Numbered from the stretch's first letter, positions 41,401 to 50,279 are shown. The stretch: DNA of 64,000 nt from Trebonia sp050013875 (GCA_050013875.1 JBEKEK010000010.1:25020-89019); one strand, 5' to 3'. Translations and numbers: made by a program. Notes: a model not told the origin generated them from the letters alone.

Positions 41401-43563
41401 ATGTCGCAGTTCCTCGCCTACGGCATCATCGGCCTGTCCACCGCCGCGATCTACGCGGTGATCGGCAGCGGGCTGGTGCTGACGTACACCACCACCGGGG
41501 TGTTCAACTTCGCGCACGGCGCGGCGGGCATGCTGGCGGCGTTCACCTACTGGCAGCTCACCGTCGGCTGGGGGTGGCCGGTCCCGGTCGCCCTGGCCGT
41601 GGTGCTGCTGGTCGCCGCCCCCGTTTTCGGTCTGCTGGTCGAACGGATCGTGATCAGGCCCGTGCAGGGCCTGGGGGAGGCCGAGCGGCTGGTCGTCACG
41701 GTGGCGATGCTGAGCGGTTTCATCGCCGTCGCCCAGTGGATCTGGAACCCGAACGCCGTCAGGACGCTGCCCCCGTTCTTCGCCGGGTCAGCGTCGCTGC
41801 ACATCGGGCCGGCCAATCTCACCTGGCAGCAGATCATCACGATGATCGTCGCGGCGGCGGTGGCGATCGGCCTGCGCCTGCTGCTGTACCGCACCCGGGT
41901 CGGCACCCAGATGCGGGCGACGGTCGACGACCGGGCGCTGGCCGGGCTCACCGGGGCCGACCCGAACCGCGCGAACCGGACCGCCTGGATCCTCTCCACC
42001 CAACTGGCGGCGATCGGCGGCATCCTCATCGCGCCGGAGGTGACGCTGGACGCCACCCAGCTTTCGCTGCTGATCGTCAGCGCTTACACCGCGGCGGTCT
42101 TCGGCCGGCTGCGGAACCTGCCGATGGTGTTCGCCGGCGCGGTCGTGGTCGGGCTCATGCAGAGCTACCTGACCGGCTACCTGCCGCAGTCCACCGCCCT
42201 GGACGGCCTGCAGGTCGCGGCCCCGGCCCTGCTGCTCTTCCTCGCGCTGCTTGTCTTCCCGCACGGACGGCTGCGCGGCAAGAGCGTGCGGCTCCGCCCG
42301 GTCCCGGTGCCCAGGCTGCGCGGCACGGCGGTGTTCGCGGCGGTGATCGTTGTTTCCGGTGTGGTGCTCGCGACGGTGCTGAGCCAGCCCGACCTCATCA
42401 CCTACGGCGCGATCTTCTCGTTCGGGCTGATCGCGCTCTCCTACGTGCCGCTGGCCGGGTACGCGGGGCAGATCTCGCTCTGCCAGCTGTCGATGGCGGC
42501 GATCGGCGCGCTGGTCTGGTCGCACCTGGCCCAGCACGGGCAATGGTGGGCGCTGATCGTCGCGGTCGTCGTCTCGGCGGCGGCCGGCGCGGTGGTCGCG
42601 GTGCCCGCCCTGCGGCTATCGGGGATCTACCTGGCGCTCGGCACCGCGGCCTTCGCGGTCATGCTCGACGACTGGGTCTTCTCGATCCCGTCGGTCAACG
42701 TCGGCGGCTTGCACGTCACGCTGTTCTCCAACGGGTCGATCAGCGCGGTCGGGCCGTCGGTTTTCGGCATCCACCTCACCAGCGAGCGGGACCTGATGAT
42801 CCTCGCCGCGGTCTTCCTGGCACTGGTCTCGGTGGGGGTCGCGCTGCTGCGGCGCGGCCGGTTCGGCCGGCGGCTGATCGCGCTGCGCGACAGCGAGGCC
42901 GCCTACGCGATGCTCGGCGGCAACCTGCTGCTGGCCAAGGTGGCGGTGTTCGCGCTGGCGGCCGGGATCGCCGGCCTCGGCGGCGCGCTCTACGCGATGC
43001 AGCAGCAGTCGATCACCTCCACCCAGTTCACCTTCGAGGCCGGGCTGCCGATCTTCCTGCTCGCGATCGTGGCCGGTGCGGCCAGCGTGGGCAGCGGCTT
43101 CTTGGCCGGGGCGGTACTCATCGGGCCACTGAACGCGCTGGTCGCGGTGGCGGCCTGGGCCCAGAACCCGACGTCACTGCTGCCCGGCCTGGCCGGGATG
43201 GCGTTCGGGCGGTCCCCGGACGGCGTCGTCCCGTGGATCAGGCGTGACTGGGGGCCGGTGGCGCGGCACCGCATCCTGGTGGCCGCGGCGGTCGCCGTCG
43301 GCGCGCTGCTGTGGGCGTTGCGGCTGGCGGGCGCGGTCAACGGGTGGGTGCTCGGCTGGGGCGTGGTGCTGGTGGCGGTCGCCGTCCGCGGCTATGCGGG
43401 CGCGTGGCCGGCGGCGGCTGGCCGGCCGGCCGAGGGCGCCCCGGCGCTGGCGGCCGATGTTCAGCCGGCGGCGGACGCGGTCCCGGTTGAGTGGTGGGGC
43501 CTGCGCCGGCCGTGGCGCGGCGAGGACGAGGAGGTGCTCGACCGTGCCGTCGCTCGAGGTTAG
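41401..43563 (+). CDS. Liv-type ABC permease, LivH-LivM fusion
   Basis: 720 residues. The first half is LivH-like (AIYAVIGSGLVLTYTTTGVF, with NFAHGAAGMLAAFTYW), the second half LivM-like from about 320 (AGYAGQISLCQLSMAAIGAL), each with 8-10 hydrophobic segments, so one chain supplies the whole membrane pore. The two halves are joined by a short stretch near 290-305 (LRGKSVRLRPVPVPRLRG). The C-terminus is an Ala/Pro-rich cytoplasmic tail. The next gene (ATPase) begins inside the last 20 nt. Compare the transporter at the left edge, where the ATPase is fused as well. Confidence 0.93.
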   Translation: MSQFLAYGIIGLSTAAIYAVIGSGLVLTYTTTGVFNFAHGAAGMLAAFTYWQLTVGWGWPVPVALAVVLLVAAPVFGLLVERIVIRPVQGLGEAERLVVTVAMLSGFIAVAQWIWNPNAVRTLPPFFAGSASLHIGPANLTWQQIITMIVAAAVAIGLRLLLYRTRVGTQMRATVDDRALAGLTGADPNRANRTAWILSTQLAAIGGILIAPEVTLDATQLSLLIVSAYTAAVFGRLRNLPMVFAGAVVVGLMQSYLTGYLPQSTALDGLQVAAPALLLFLALLVFPHGRLRGKSVRLRPVPVPRLRGTAVFAAVIVVSGVVLATVLSQPDLITYGAIFSFGLIALSYVPLAGYAGQISLCQLSMAAIGALVWSHLAQHGQWWALIVAVVVSAAAGAVVAVPALRLSGIYLALGTAAFAVMLDDWVFSIPSVNVGGLHVTLFSNGSISAVGPSVFGIHLTSERDLMILAAVFLALVSVGVALLRRGRFGRRLIALRDSEAAYAMLGGNLLLAKVAVFALAAGIAGLGGALYAMQQQSITSTQFTFEAGLPIFLLAIVAGAASVGSGFLAGAVLIGPLNALVAVAAWAQNPTSLLPGLAGMAFGRSPDGVVPWIRRDWGPVARHRILVAAAVAVGALLWALRLAGAVNGWVLGWGVVLVAVAVRGYAGAWPAAAGRPAEGAPALAADVQPAADAVPVEWWGLRRPWRGEDEEVLDRAVARG

Positions 43564-44260
43564 CGGGGTGACCGTCACGTTCGGCGGGAAGCGGGCGCTT
43601 GACGGCGTCGCCATCGCCGCCGAACCGGGCCGCGTCACCGGCCTGATCGGGCCGAACGGCGCGGGCAAGTCCACCCTGTTCGACGTGATCTGCGGCCTGC
43701 GCAAGCCGGTCGCGGGCCGGATCCACCTCGACGGCAAGGACGTCACCCGGCTTGGCCCGGCCCGCCGGGCCCGCTGCGGCATGGCCCGCACGTTCCAGCG
43801 GCTCGAGCTCTTCGGCCGCCTCAGCGTGCGGGAGAACCTGCTGGTCGCGGCCGAGCTCGGGCCGGAGCGGCGGCGGGCGGAGCAGGCCGTCAACGAGATC
43901 ATCACCCGGCTGGACCTGGCCGGCGTCGCCGACCGCCCGGCCGACGAGCTGTCCACCGGAACCGGCCGCCTGGTCGAGGTGGGCCGCGCCCTCGCCGTCC
44001 GGCCCAGGTTCCTGCTCCTTGACGAGCCCGCCGCCGGGCAGGACCCGGAGGAGACCAGGCGGTTCGCGGCGCTGCTGCGCTCGCTGGCCGGCGAGGGGAC
44101 CGCGGTCGTCCTCGTCGAGCACGACATGAGCCTGGTGATGGGCGTCTGCGACGACGTGCACGTGCTCGACCTGGGGAAGATCATCGCGGTCGGCCCGCCC
44201 GAGGTCATCCGGCGGGACGAGACCGTGCTCGCGGCCTACCTGGGGGACGCGCATGAATAG
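43544..44260 (+). CDS. livG: Liv-type ABC transporter ATP-binding protein (LivG-like)
   Basis: 238 residues from GTG 43544, with GAGGAGG 8 nt upstream and a 20-nt overlap with the permease gene; the longer frame from 43244 is antisense-like noise within the permease. Walker A GPNGAGKST, Walker B FLLLDEPAAGQDP, and a LivG-type signature reading LSTGTGRLVEVGRAL, where the usual GQ is replaced by GT. The change at the signature Gln is unusual and could affect ATP turnover, but all other motifs look intact. It pairs with LivF encoded 8 nt overlapping downstream. Confidence 0.93.
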   Translation: MPSLEVSGVTVTFGGKRALDGVAIAAEPGRVTGLIGPNGAGKSTLFDVICGLRKPVAGRIHLDGKDVTRLGPARRARCGMARTFQRLELFGRLSVRENLLVAAELGPERRRAEQAVNEIITRLDLAGVADRPADELSTGTGRLVEVGRALAVRPRFLLLDEPAAGQDPEETRRFAALLRSLAGEGTAVVLVEHDMSLVMGVCDDVHVLDLGKIIAVGPPEVIRRDETVLAAYLGDAHE

Positions 44261-44963
44261 CGCCCTGCTCGAACTGCGCGGCGTACGCGCCGCCTACGAC
44301 AGCGTCACCGTGCTGCACGGCGTGGACCTGAGCGTCGCCGCCGGGCAGGTGGTCGCGCTGCTCGGACCCAACGGGGCGGGCAAGACGACCACCTTGCGGA
44401 TCGCGGCCGGCGTGCATCAGGTCCAGTCGGGCCGGCTGCTGCTTGCGGGCTCCGACATGGCCGGGGCCGCGCCGCGCGATCTCGCCCGGGCGGGCGTGTG
44501 CCTGATCCCCGAGGGCCGGGGCGTCTTCCCCAACCTGTCGATCCGCGACAACTTGTGGATGATGACCTACACCGGCCGGTCACGGGAGCAGATCGAGGAG
44601 CTCACCTACACCCGGTTCCCGGTGCTTGGCAAGAACGCGTCCCGGGCAGCCGGGACCTTGTCCGGCGGCGAGCAGCAGATGCTCGCCCTCGCGCGCGGCC
44701 TGGCCGCCGACCCGGCCGTGCTGCTGCTCGACGAACTGTCCATGGGGCTCGCCCCGGTCGTGGTCAGCAGGCTCTACGAGCACGTCGCCGAGATCGCCCG
44801 GCAGGGCGTGGCCGTGCTGCTGGTGGAGCAGTTCGCGTCCGCCGCCCTGTCCATCGCCGACCACGCCGCCGTGCTGGTCCGCGGCCGGGTGGCACTGCGG
44901 GGCCGCCCGGATGCCGAACTGCGCGCGCAATTGTCCGACCTCTATCTGGGGAGTTCGAAATGA
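44253..44963 (+). CDS. livF: Liv-type ABC transporter ATP-binding protein (LivF-like)
   Basis: 236 residues, overlapping LivG by 8 nt. Walker A GPNGAGKTT, signature LSGGEQQM, Walker B VLLLDELSMGLAP (Glu-Leu in place of the usual Glu-Pro). It is the second ATPase of the transporter, working at the membrane with LivG. The stop overlaps the following small membrane-protein start (ATGA), showing translational coupling of all five genes. Confidence 0.94.
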   Translation: MNSALLELRGVRAAYDSVTVLHGVDLSVAAGQVVALLGPNGAGKTTTLRIAAGVHQVQSGRLLLAGSDMAGAAPRDLARAGVCLIPEGRGVFPNLSIRDNLWMMTYTGRSREQIEELTYTRFPVLGKNASRAAGTLSGGEQQMLALARGLAADPAVLLLDELSMGLAPVVVSRLYEHVAEIARQGVAVLLVEQFASAALSIADHAAVLVRGRVALRGRPDAELRAQLSDLYLGSSK

Positions 44964-45409
44964 CCTCTGCTGAATCCCGCGCGGACCGCTTCGCCCGCGA
45001 ACTGGCCGACCTGAAGATCCCCGACCCCGCCGCCGGGCACCCGCGCGGCTGGCAGCGTCTCGGTGGCGTCCTGATGGTCGCGGGCATCGTCCTCGCCGTG
45101 TCCGCGTACTTCATCTCGCACCGCACCACCTCGTCGCTCACGCAGGGCGACGCGGTCACGATCGGCCTGGGCGGGGTGACGCTCAGCGTCGTCGGGTCCG
45201 CGATCTTCCTGCGCTACTCGCTGACCGGCTTCCTGCGCTTCTGGCTGGCCCGCCAGTCCTTCGAGCTGAATATGCTCGCGGAGCGGACGCTGTCGGGCGG
45301 GCTGCTCGGCCCGTCAGAACCCGCGCTCGACAGCTCCGGCGCCGCCCGCGGCAAGTACGGCGTCCTCGACGCCGAGCCCGGCCGCGGCTGGACCAGGACG
45401 GACTCCTAG
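44960..45409 (+). CDS. Small membrane protein coupled to the Liv operon
   Basis: 149 residues from ATG 44960, overlapping the LivF stop by 4 nt. A charged N-terminus (FARELADLKIPDPAAGHPRG) is followed by two hydrophobic segments at about 36-52 and 68-86, then a hydrophilic tail. No family with known function is recognised. Its position as the last gene of a transporter operon suggests a role in assembly or regulation of the transporter (inference). The end overlaps the convergent VOC gene by 4 nt. Confidence 0.8.
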   Translation: MTSAESRADRFARELADLKIPDPAAGHPRGWQRLGGVLMVAGIVLAVSAYFISHRTTSSLTQGDAVTIGLGGVTLSVVGSAIFLRYSLTGFLRFWLARQSFELNMLAERTLSGGLLGPSEPALDSSGAARGKYGVLDAEPGRGWTRTDS

Positions 45410-45783
45410 CTGCCCGCTCGGTTGGTGATCCGCAGGTAGTAGCCGTCAGGATCGAGGAACCGGAAGTCAGTAAGACCCCACGGGCGAAGCTGCAGATCCT
45501 CCTCAAGCGGCCAGCCTGCGGCCACCACCCGATCGCGCTCAGCGTCGACGTCATCGACCTCGAGCACCAGCTCGACCCCGGTTGGCGGAAGCCGCGCCGC
45601 GCGGGCAGCCGGGCCCTCGCTGCGGAGTGCTCCGACCCGGACGTCACCGCGCCGCATATACACGTAGGCAACTGGATCGTGGCGCTGATCTTTCGACACG
45701 ACGAAACCGAGCACGCGAACATAGAAGTCGACGGAGGCATCCAGGTCGGCCGGAAAGATCTCAAATCGCAGCGTCATCTCCAT
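45406..45783 (-). CDS. VOC/glyoxalase-family protein
   Basis: 125 residues, complete VOC module: RFEIFPADLDASVDFYVRVL at the start, then DVRVGALR, VELVLEVDDVDAERDRV and a final DFRFLDPDGYYLRITN. The DPDG turn and the terminal beta strand are typical of glyoxalase/bleomycin-resistance/dioxygenase proteins. Substrate unknown. It is convergent with the Liv operon and transcribed alone. Confidence 0.87.
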   Translation of the reverse strand: MEMTLRFEIFPADLDASVDFYVRVLGFVVSKDQRHDPVAYVYMRRGDVRVGALRSEGPAARAARLPPTGVELVLEVDDVDAERDRVVAAGWPLEEDLQLRPWGLTDFRFLDPDGYYLRITNRAGS

Positions 45784-45905
45784 CCGCTGATACTCCCATG
45801 ACCGGCGACCGCCACTTCCTCCTGCCGCGCCTCAGCTGCGCAGCACCCGCCCCGGCGTACCTGACAGGTAACTGACCTGTCGGTTACGCCAATGACCTTG
45901 TCGAA

Positions 45906-45960
45906 CCTGTCACCTACGCCAACGACACCAATGGGCGATGTCGTTGGCGTAGGTGACAGG
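45906..45960. repeat. Perfect 22-bp inverted repeat (hairpin)
   Basis: Arms 45906-45927 and 45939-45960 are perfectly complementary with an 11-nt loop. A degenerate third copy of the arm lies at 45876-45897 (ACCTGTCGGTTACGCC against ACCTGTCACCTACGCC). It stands upstream of the VOC gene and downstream of the amidase relic. A terminator would not need so perfect a stem, so a palindromic repeat element or end pair of a small mobile unit is possible. The rest of the 45784-46109 gap shows no gene. Confidence 0.8.
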
Positions 45961-46109
45961 CCCGCTCCCAACGGTTCCGCCGCGCACGTACCGGTGAGGA
46001 ACGATGCCCGCGACGTTTCGCATCGATCGGCGTCCGAGGCCAGTGGTTCACCCGGGGGCCGATCGGCCCCGCCGGGCGGAGGGCAGACCGGCCGGGGCAG
46101 TGCGGCCGG

Positions 46110-46283
46110 CTAGCCGAGCAGCGGCGGGATGAAGCCGAAGCCGGCCGTAACGTTCAGGATCTCGGCGATCCGCAGCAGCCGCAGGTCCGACAGGAACGGC
46201 CCGATCACCTGGACGCCCACCGGCAGGCCCGCCCGGTTCAGGCCAGTCGGCAGCGTCACCACGGGCAGCAGGGCTGACCCGAT
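46110..46283 (-). pseudogene. Amidase-signature enzyme C-terminal relic
   Basis: The last 55 or so codons read LPVVTLPTGLNRAGLPVGVQ and then VIGPFLSDLRLLRIAEILNV up to a stop at 46110. This is the typical tail of amidase-signature proteins (PaG.....GLPvGvQ.vGp..sD..LL.iA). Upstream the frame stays open to 46679 but loses all similarity and GC content falls. The catalytic Ser-Ser-Lys part is absent. The remaining tail cannot be active. Confidence 0.8.
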
Positions 46284-46653
46284 CGCGCAGCACCAGGCGA
46301 TGGACGGCAACTTTGCCAATGGTGAATTGGCAATATTGCTGTGCGCAACGCTTTGCGGAGTAATGGACGTGCCCAGGGGAAAGGTGCACTCGTTCAGGAT
46401 AGTCTTGATCTTGTGCGGGATCGTTTTCGTGTGCAGGAAATCGCTATCCGCCGGACAGCTCCAGACCCCACGACTGCTGACGAGCCAACTGGCCGGCCCG
46501 GAGTCACGGATGCTAGGCTGATTCTGCCGGCGTGAGAGGGCGCCGCCGGGTTCGCGGGCAGGACCAGAGTCCACCTCTATTGCGGGTATTGCTTTCCGGC
46601 AAGACCGTCTTCTTATCAAGCCCAAACGCGAGCCTGGGCTACGAGGAGACGCC

Positions 46654-46815
46654 GTGCCCGATCTTCCCGACCGCCCCAACCTTGACCAGCTCCGCCACCA
46701 GGCGCGGGAGTTGCTCCGTGCCGCCGCTGACGGGGAGCCAGCTGCCCAGGCCAGGGCCTCGGCGATCTCCGCATCGACACCGATGGGTTGTCCGTCGGCG
46801 AGTCGGCGGATCTGA
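46654..46815 (+). pseudogene. Relic of an ankyrin-type protein N-terminus
   Basis: GTG 46654 behind GAGGAG reads MPDLPDRPNLDQLRHQAREL and then LRAAADGEPAAQARASAIS, before losing sense and stopping at 46813-46815. This opening is common in actinobacterial ankyrin-like proteins (PNLDQLRRQAKELLRAARAG), which continue with AQLAIAREYGF; that part is missing. It joins directly onto the kinase-like tail read in another frame. Confidence 0.5.
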
Positions 46816-46859
46816 TCACCCGCCGCTGGTTAGGTTCCGCACCAGCTTGTGCGCGCTAG
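46758..46859 (+). pseudogene. Relic of a kinase-like (AAA/phosphotransferase) C-terminus
   Basis: In a frame offset from the preceding relic, 46758 onward reads LGDLRIDTDGLSVGESADLI and TRRWLGSAPACAR before TAG at 46857-46859. The RIDTDGLSVxESADLIxRRW wording resembles the end of small P-loop nucleotide or chloramphenicol-type kinases. Two unrelated gene ends joined here point to a deletion. Family assignment is tentative. Confidence 0.4.
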
Positions 46860-47465
46860 TCGATCAGTTTGCGTAGTGGGCCTTTCTGCCGATCGACACT
46901 AGTCGACTGTTATCTAGCGGGAACCTTGAAGTCATGCAGTCGCGCAGCAGAGAGGCGAACCGGTAGGCAGACCGATCCGACATTGCCTCCGACCCAAGGA
47001 TCGCGGCCCGAAATCCCCGCCGGAAATGTCAGCAAATCGTGTTAAAGATCAAATAAATCCATGGCGAAACTGCCCGTTTAGCGCAATGCCGCTTGGTTGA
47101 GGGACTTGTGGTGCATCGGCGCGCTTGCTTGACGTCGGATCACGTCTGGCTCCCGGCGCATCGCCATCAGCGCGAAGACTCTTATCATGACGAAAGAAAT
47201 TCGCGCTATACGAGCTAAAAGTCTTCGCGATACCAAAAATCTTCGCGATCATGGGGCAGTTCAAGCGAGCGCAAGGTGTGCCTGGTTCGCCTGCGCGTGC
47301 CGGTGCCGGGGTTGCGGGAGCGCCCCGGGATAATCGCGCGTTAAGGACCGGCGCCGAGGCCGGCCGGTTCAGGAAGCCAGGAAGCCAGGGGGTCTCGGCG
47401 CGGCCCCTATGCCCCGTCCGCCATCAGCCTCGTACCACTCCCCGCCGTGCCGGCGACCATGGCGG
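46860..47465. other. Gene-poor stretch with short repeats
   Basis: About 600 nt without a supportable gene, less GC-rich at 47000-47250. CGCGAAGACT (47171-47180) and AGTCTTCGCG (47220-47229) are inverted copies, and CTTCGCGAT occurs at 47223-47231 and again at about 47241-47249. These may be operator or mobile-element residues. Open frames over 47251-47465 are antisense to the dehydrogenase end or have no likeness to known families. Confidence 0.5.
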
Positions 47466-48296
47466 TCAGGGAGTCACGTTCATCAGCGTCAGGGCGTCGT
47501 TGGCGGCCGTCAGCAGCGTTCCGGCGGGCGCGCCGGCCGCGGCGGCGACGTCGCTGACCAGGGCGACGTCCTTGCGCAGGAGCAGCCCGGCGTGCCCGGC
47601 GATGCGGTCGAGGGTCGCGCCGGCCGACGCCACCCGCTCGAGCGCGAAGCTGTTGCCGCTGCCGCGGGCGATCACGTCGGCTAGCCGCAGCGGATCGACG
47701 CCGAGCGACCGGCTGAGGGTGAACAGACTCGCCGCGATGCCGAGGTGCGCGGTGAACGCGGCGTTGTTGAGCAGCTTGGTGACCTGGCCAGAGCCGACCG
47801 GCCCGAGATGCACGACCGGGTTGCCGTAGCTGCCGAACACCGGGCGGCAGAACTCCACCGTCTCCTCGTCGCCGCCGACCATCACCAGCAGCCGGCCTGC
47901 CGCCGCGGCCGGGCCGCCGCCGCTGACCGGCGCGTCGATCAGCCGCACGCCGCCGGACGCCGCCCGCTCGGCCAGGCGGCGGCAGGTGTCGGGATGCACG
48001 GTGCTGTGCACGGCGATCACGCCGCCGGGCGCGAGCCCGCCGAGCACGGCGTCGACGACCTCCTCGGTGTCGGCGTCGGCGCGCACGCACACGCAGACCA
48101 GGTCGCTCGCCGCGGCGAGTTCGGCGGGGGAGCCTGCGGTCTTGGCGCCGGTGCCCTCGAACGGCTCGAGGGTGCCGGGCCGGCGTGCCCAGAGCGTCAC
48201 CGGGTAGCCCGCCTCGATGATCCGCCGCGCCATCGGGCCGCCCTGGCTGCCGAGCCCGATGAACCCGACCCGGGGGTGATCTGTCGTGTTGCTCAT
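47466..48296 (-). CDS. 3-hydroxyisobutyrate dehydrogenase-family oxidoreductase
   Basis: 276 residues. N-terminal NAD(P) motif GFIGLGSQGGPMARRI, substrate motif DAPVSGGGPAAAAG, and the catalytic Lys in GQVTKLLNN followed by an all-helical C-terminal domain. The family oxidises beta-hydroxyacids such as 3-hydroxyisobutyrate or tartronate semialdehyde relatives. It is the last gene of the minus-strand operon, overlapping the hydratase by 4 nt, and probably handles a hydroxyacid formed by that hydratase after CoA removal (inference). Confidence 0.92.
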   Translation of the reverse strand: MSNTTDHPRVGFIGLGSQGGPMARRIIEAGYPVTLWARRPGTLEPFEGTGAKTAGSPAELAAASDLVCVCVRADADTEEVVDAVLGGLAPGGVIAVHSTVHPDTCRRLAERAASGGVRLIDAPVSGGGPAAAAGRLLVMVGGDEETVEFCRPVFGSYGNPVVHLGPVGSGQVTKLLNNAAFTAHLGIAASLFTLSRSLGVDPLRLADVIARGSGNSFALERVASAGATLDRIAGHAGLLLRKDVALVSDVAAAAGAPAGTLLTAANDALTLMNVTP

Positions 48297-49087
48297 TGCG
48301 ACTTCAGAGCCTCCTTCATCTCGGCGGCGCTCCTGAGGATCGGGTAGCCGCCGACGCTGATCGCGTTGCCGTGGCCGGTGTGGTGGATGTCGAACACGGA
48401 CTGGATGGCCGCGTAGAACCCCTGGATGTCGAGGGTCTGGTTGACCGCGCGCTTGGCCTGCCGGAGCGCGAACGCGTCCAGCTGGGCGATATGGCGGGCC
48501 AGTTCCATCGTCTCGTCCCGCAGCCGGTCAAGGGCGACGACGCGGTTGACCATGCCGGTCTGCTCCGCCTCGCGCGCGGTCACCGCGCGGCCGGTGAACA
48601 GGATCTCCTTAGCCTTGCGGGGCCCGAGTTCCCAGGTGTGACCGTGGTACTCGACGCCGCCGATGCCGAGGAACACGACCGGGTCGGAGAACTCGGCGTT
48701 GTCGGCGGCCACGATGAGGTCGCAGGGCCAGGCCAGCAGCAGCCCGCCGGCGATGCACTTGCCCTGCACCGCGGCGATCGACGGCTTGGGCACGTTCCGC
48801 CAGCGCAGCGAGTACTCCAGGTACCTGCGCGCCTCGAGCTTGTAGATCCACTCCAGGGTGATCTTTTCCGGCGGGGCCATGCCGCTGCCCAGGTCGTGAC
48901 CGGAGGAGAAGTGCTTGCCGTTGGCCCTCAGCACGATCACCTTCACCTCGTCGTCGCAGGCGGCCCTGCTCCACGCGGCGTCGAGGTCGTCCAGCATCTC
49001 CATCGTCTGGGCGTTGGCACGCTGCGGGCGGTTGAGCGTGATCACCGCGACCCTGTCGGTTACCTGGTAGAGGATGTCATCGTCCAT
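48293..49087 (-). CDS. Enoyl-CoA hydratase/isomerase family protein
   Basis: 264 residues from the ATG at 49087 with GGAAG upstream; the frame opens to 49327 without support. Crotonase features: ANGKHFSSGHDLGSG (first oxyanion region) and VQGKCIAGGLLLAWPCDLIV (second). An EYHGHTWELGPRKA segment replaces the usual catalytic Glu helix, suggesting a specialised substrate. It should act on the product of the acyl-CoA dehydrogenases encoded upstream. It overlaps the dehydrogenase gene downstream by 4 nt. Confidence 0.9.
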   Translation of the reverse strand: MDDDILYQVTDRVAVITLNRPQRANAQTMEMLDDLDAAWSRAACDDEVKVIVLRANGKHFSSGHDLGSGMAPPEKITLEWIYKLEARRYLEYSLRWRNVPKPSIAAVQGKCIAGGLLLAWPCDLIVAADNAEFSDPVVFLGIGGVEYHGHTWELGPRKAKEILFTGRAVTAREAEQTGMVNRVVALDRLRDETMELARHIAQLDAFALRQAKRAVNQTLDIQGFYAAIQSVFDIHHTGHGNAISVGGYPILRSAAEMKEALKSQ

Positions 49088-49130
49088 GAGCGCTTCCTTA
49101 CGCGTCGGGCTTGCGTCGTTGCCGGAGCTG

Positions 49131-50279
49131 TTAGCGGGGGAGGCCGAGGATGCGCTCGGCGATGATGTTCCTGTGCACCTCGGAGGTGCCGCCGGCGATC
49201 GTCGCCGGAAGGGTCCTGGCGTACCGCTCGAACCAGCTGTTGCCGAACACGTCGTGGCCCATGTGGTTGGGCGGGGCGGTCCGCGCCGGGTGAACGAGGC
49301 CGTCCTGGCCGTGCTCCTCGAGCGCATGCCAGGTGGCCCGCTGTACCGCCTCGGAGCCGAACAGCTTGAGCACCGAGACCTCGGCCGGGTTCCGCCCGCC
49401 GCTGAGCTGCTCGTAGCCGAGCAGCCGGAGCGCCCGCAGGTCCATCTGCAGCGTCGCGAACCAGTCTTGGCTGGAAGGCGCGTCCCTGATCAAGTCATCG
49501 AGCCGCTCGGCGTAACTGATCCAGAGCATCGTCCGCTCGTGGCCGAGGGAGCCGTTGGCGACGGTCCAGCCCTTGTTCAGCTCGCCGATGAGGTTCTCCC
49601 TCGGCACCTTGACGTCGGTGAAGAACACCTCGTTGAAGTCGGTGTCATCGGTGCCGGTCATCGACGCGAACGGCCGGCGGACCACTCCCTCGCTGTCGGC
49701 GGCGATCAGCAGCACGCTGATGCCCTTGTGCTTGGGCGCGTCCGGGTCGGTGCGCACGAGGGTCAGCAGCACGTCCGCGTCGTGCGCGCCCGAGGTCCAC
49801 ACCTTCTGCCCGTTCACCACGAACCGGTCGCCGTCGAGCACGGCCCGGGTGCGCAACCCCGCCAGGTCGGAGCCGGCCCCCGGCTCGCTCATCCCGAGCG
49901 AGGCGGTGATCTCGGCCCGCAGCAGCGGCACGGCCCACTTCTGCTTCTGCTCTTCGGTGCCGAAGGTCAGCAGCGACGCGGCGATGATGCCGACGCCCTG
50001 GGGGTTGAAGCTCTGGTAGATCCGCCGCCTCGACAGCTCCTCCTGATGGGCGAGCACCTGCTCGAGGGTGGCGTTGCGGCCGCCGTACTCCGGCGGCTGG
50101 CCCGGCAGCAGCCAGCCCGCGTCGAAGAGGGTCCGCTGCCATCGGCGCGCCCACTCGGGTATGTGCGAGGAGGATTTTGAACGATCGGTGGCTTCCGCCT
50201 GGCTAGGCAGGTGCTCGTCGAGGAACGCGGCGAACTCCGCGCGGAACTTCTCGACCTCCGGGTTGGTGCCGAGCCTCAT
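49131..50279 (-). CDS. Acyl-CoA dehydrogenase (FadE-like, large subunit type)
   Basis: 382 residues. N-terminal helical domain, middle beta domain with SLGMSEPGAGSDLAGLRTRA, and C-terminal helices ending ATIAGGTSEVHRNIIAERIL. The final segment is the usual FAD/CoA contact, but the catalytic Glu near the C-terminal fold is not certain. With the smaller partner encoded upstream it resembles the heteromeric acyl-CoA dehydrogenases of actinobacterial sterol and long-chain catabolism, in which two unlike subunits share the active site. It introduces a 2,3-double bond in an acyl-CoA. Confidence 0.92.
   Translation of the reverse strand: MRLGTNPEVEKFRAEFAAFLDEHLPSQAEATDRSKSSSHIPEWARRWQRTLFDAGWLLPGQPPEYGGRNATLEQVLAHQEELSRRRIYQSFNPQGVGIIAASLLTFGTEEQKQKWAVPLLRAEITASLGMSEPGAGSDLAGLRTRAVLDGDRFVVNGQKVWTSGAHDADVLLTLVRTDPDAPKHKGISVLLIAADSEGVVRRPFASMTGTDDTDFNEVFFTDVKVPRENLIGELNKGWTVANGSLGHERTMLWISYAERLDDLIRDAPSSQDWFATLQMDLRALRLLGYEQLSGGRNPAEVSVLKLFGSEAVQRATWHALEEHGQDGLVHPARTAPPNHMGHDVFGNSWFERYARTLPATIAGGTSEVHRNIIAERILGLPR

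Noticed and set aside
45876..45960. The 22-bp inverted repeat as a plain rho-independent terminator
   Set aside because: No U-tract, no intact gene ending just before it on either strand, and a third related arm nearby; kept as a repeat of unknown nature.
47251..47829. A 192-codon plus-strand frame opposite the 3-hydroxyisobutyrate-type dehydrogenase
   Set aside because: Mostly antisense to a clear dehydrogenase, low-complexity Arg/Ala/Pro content and no ribosome site.
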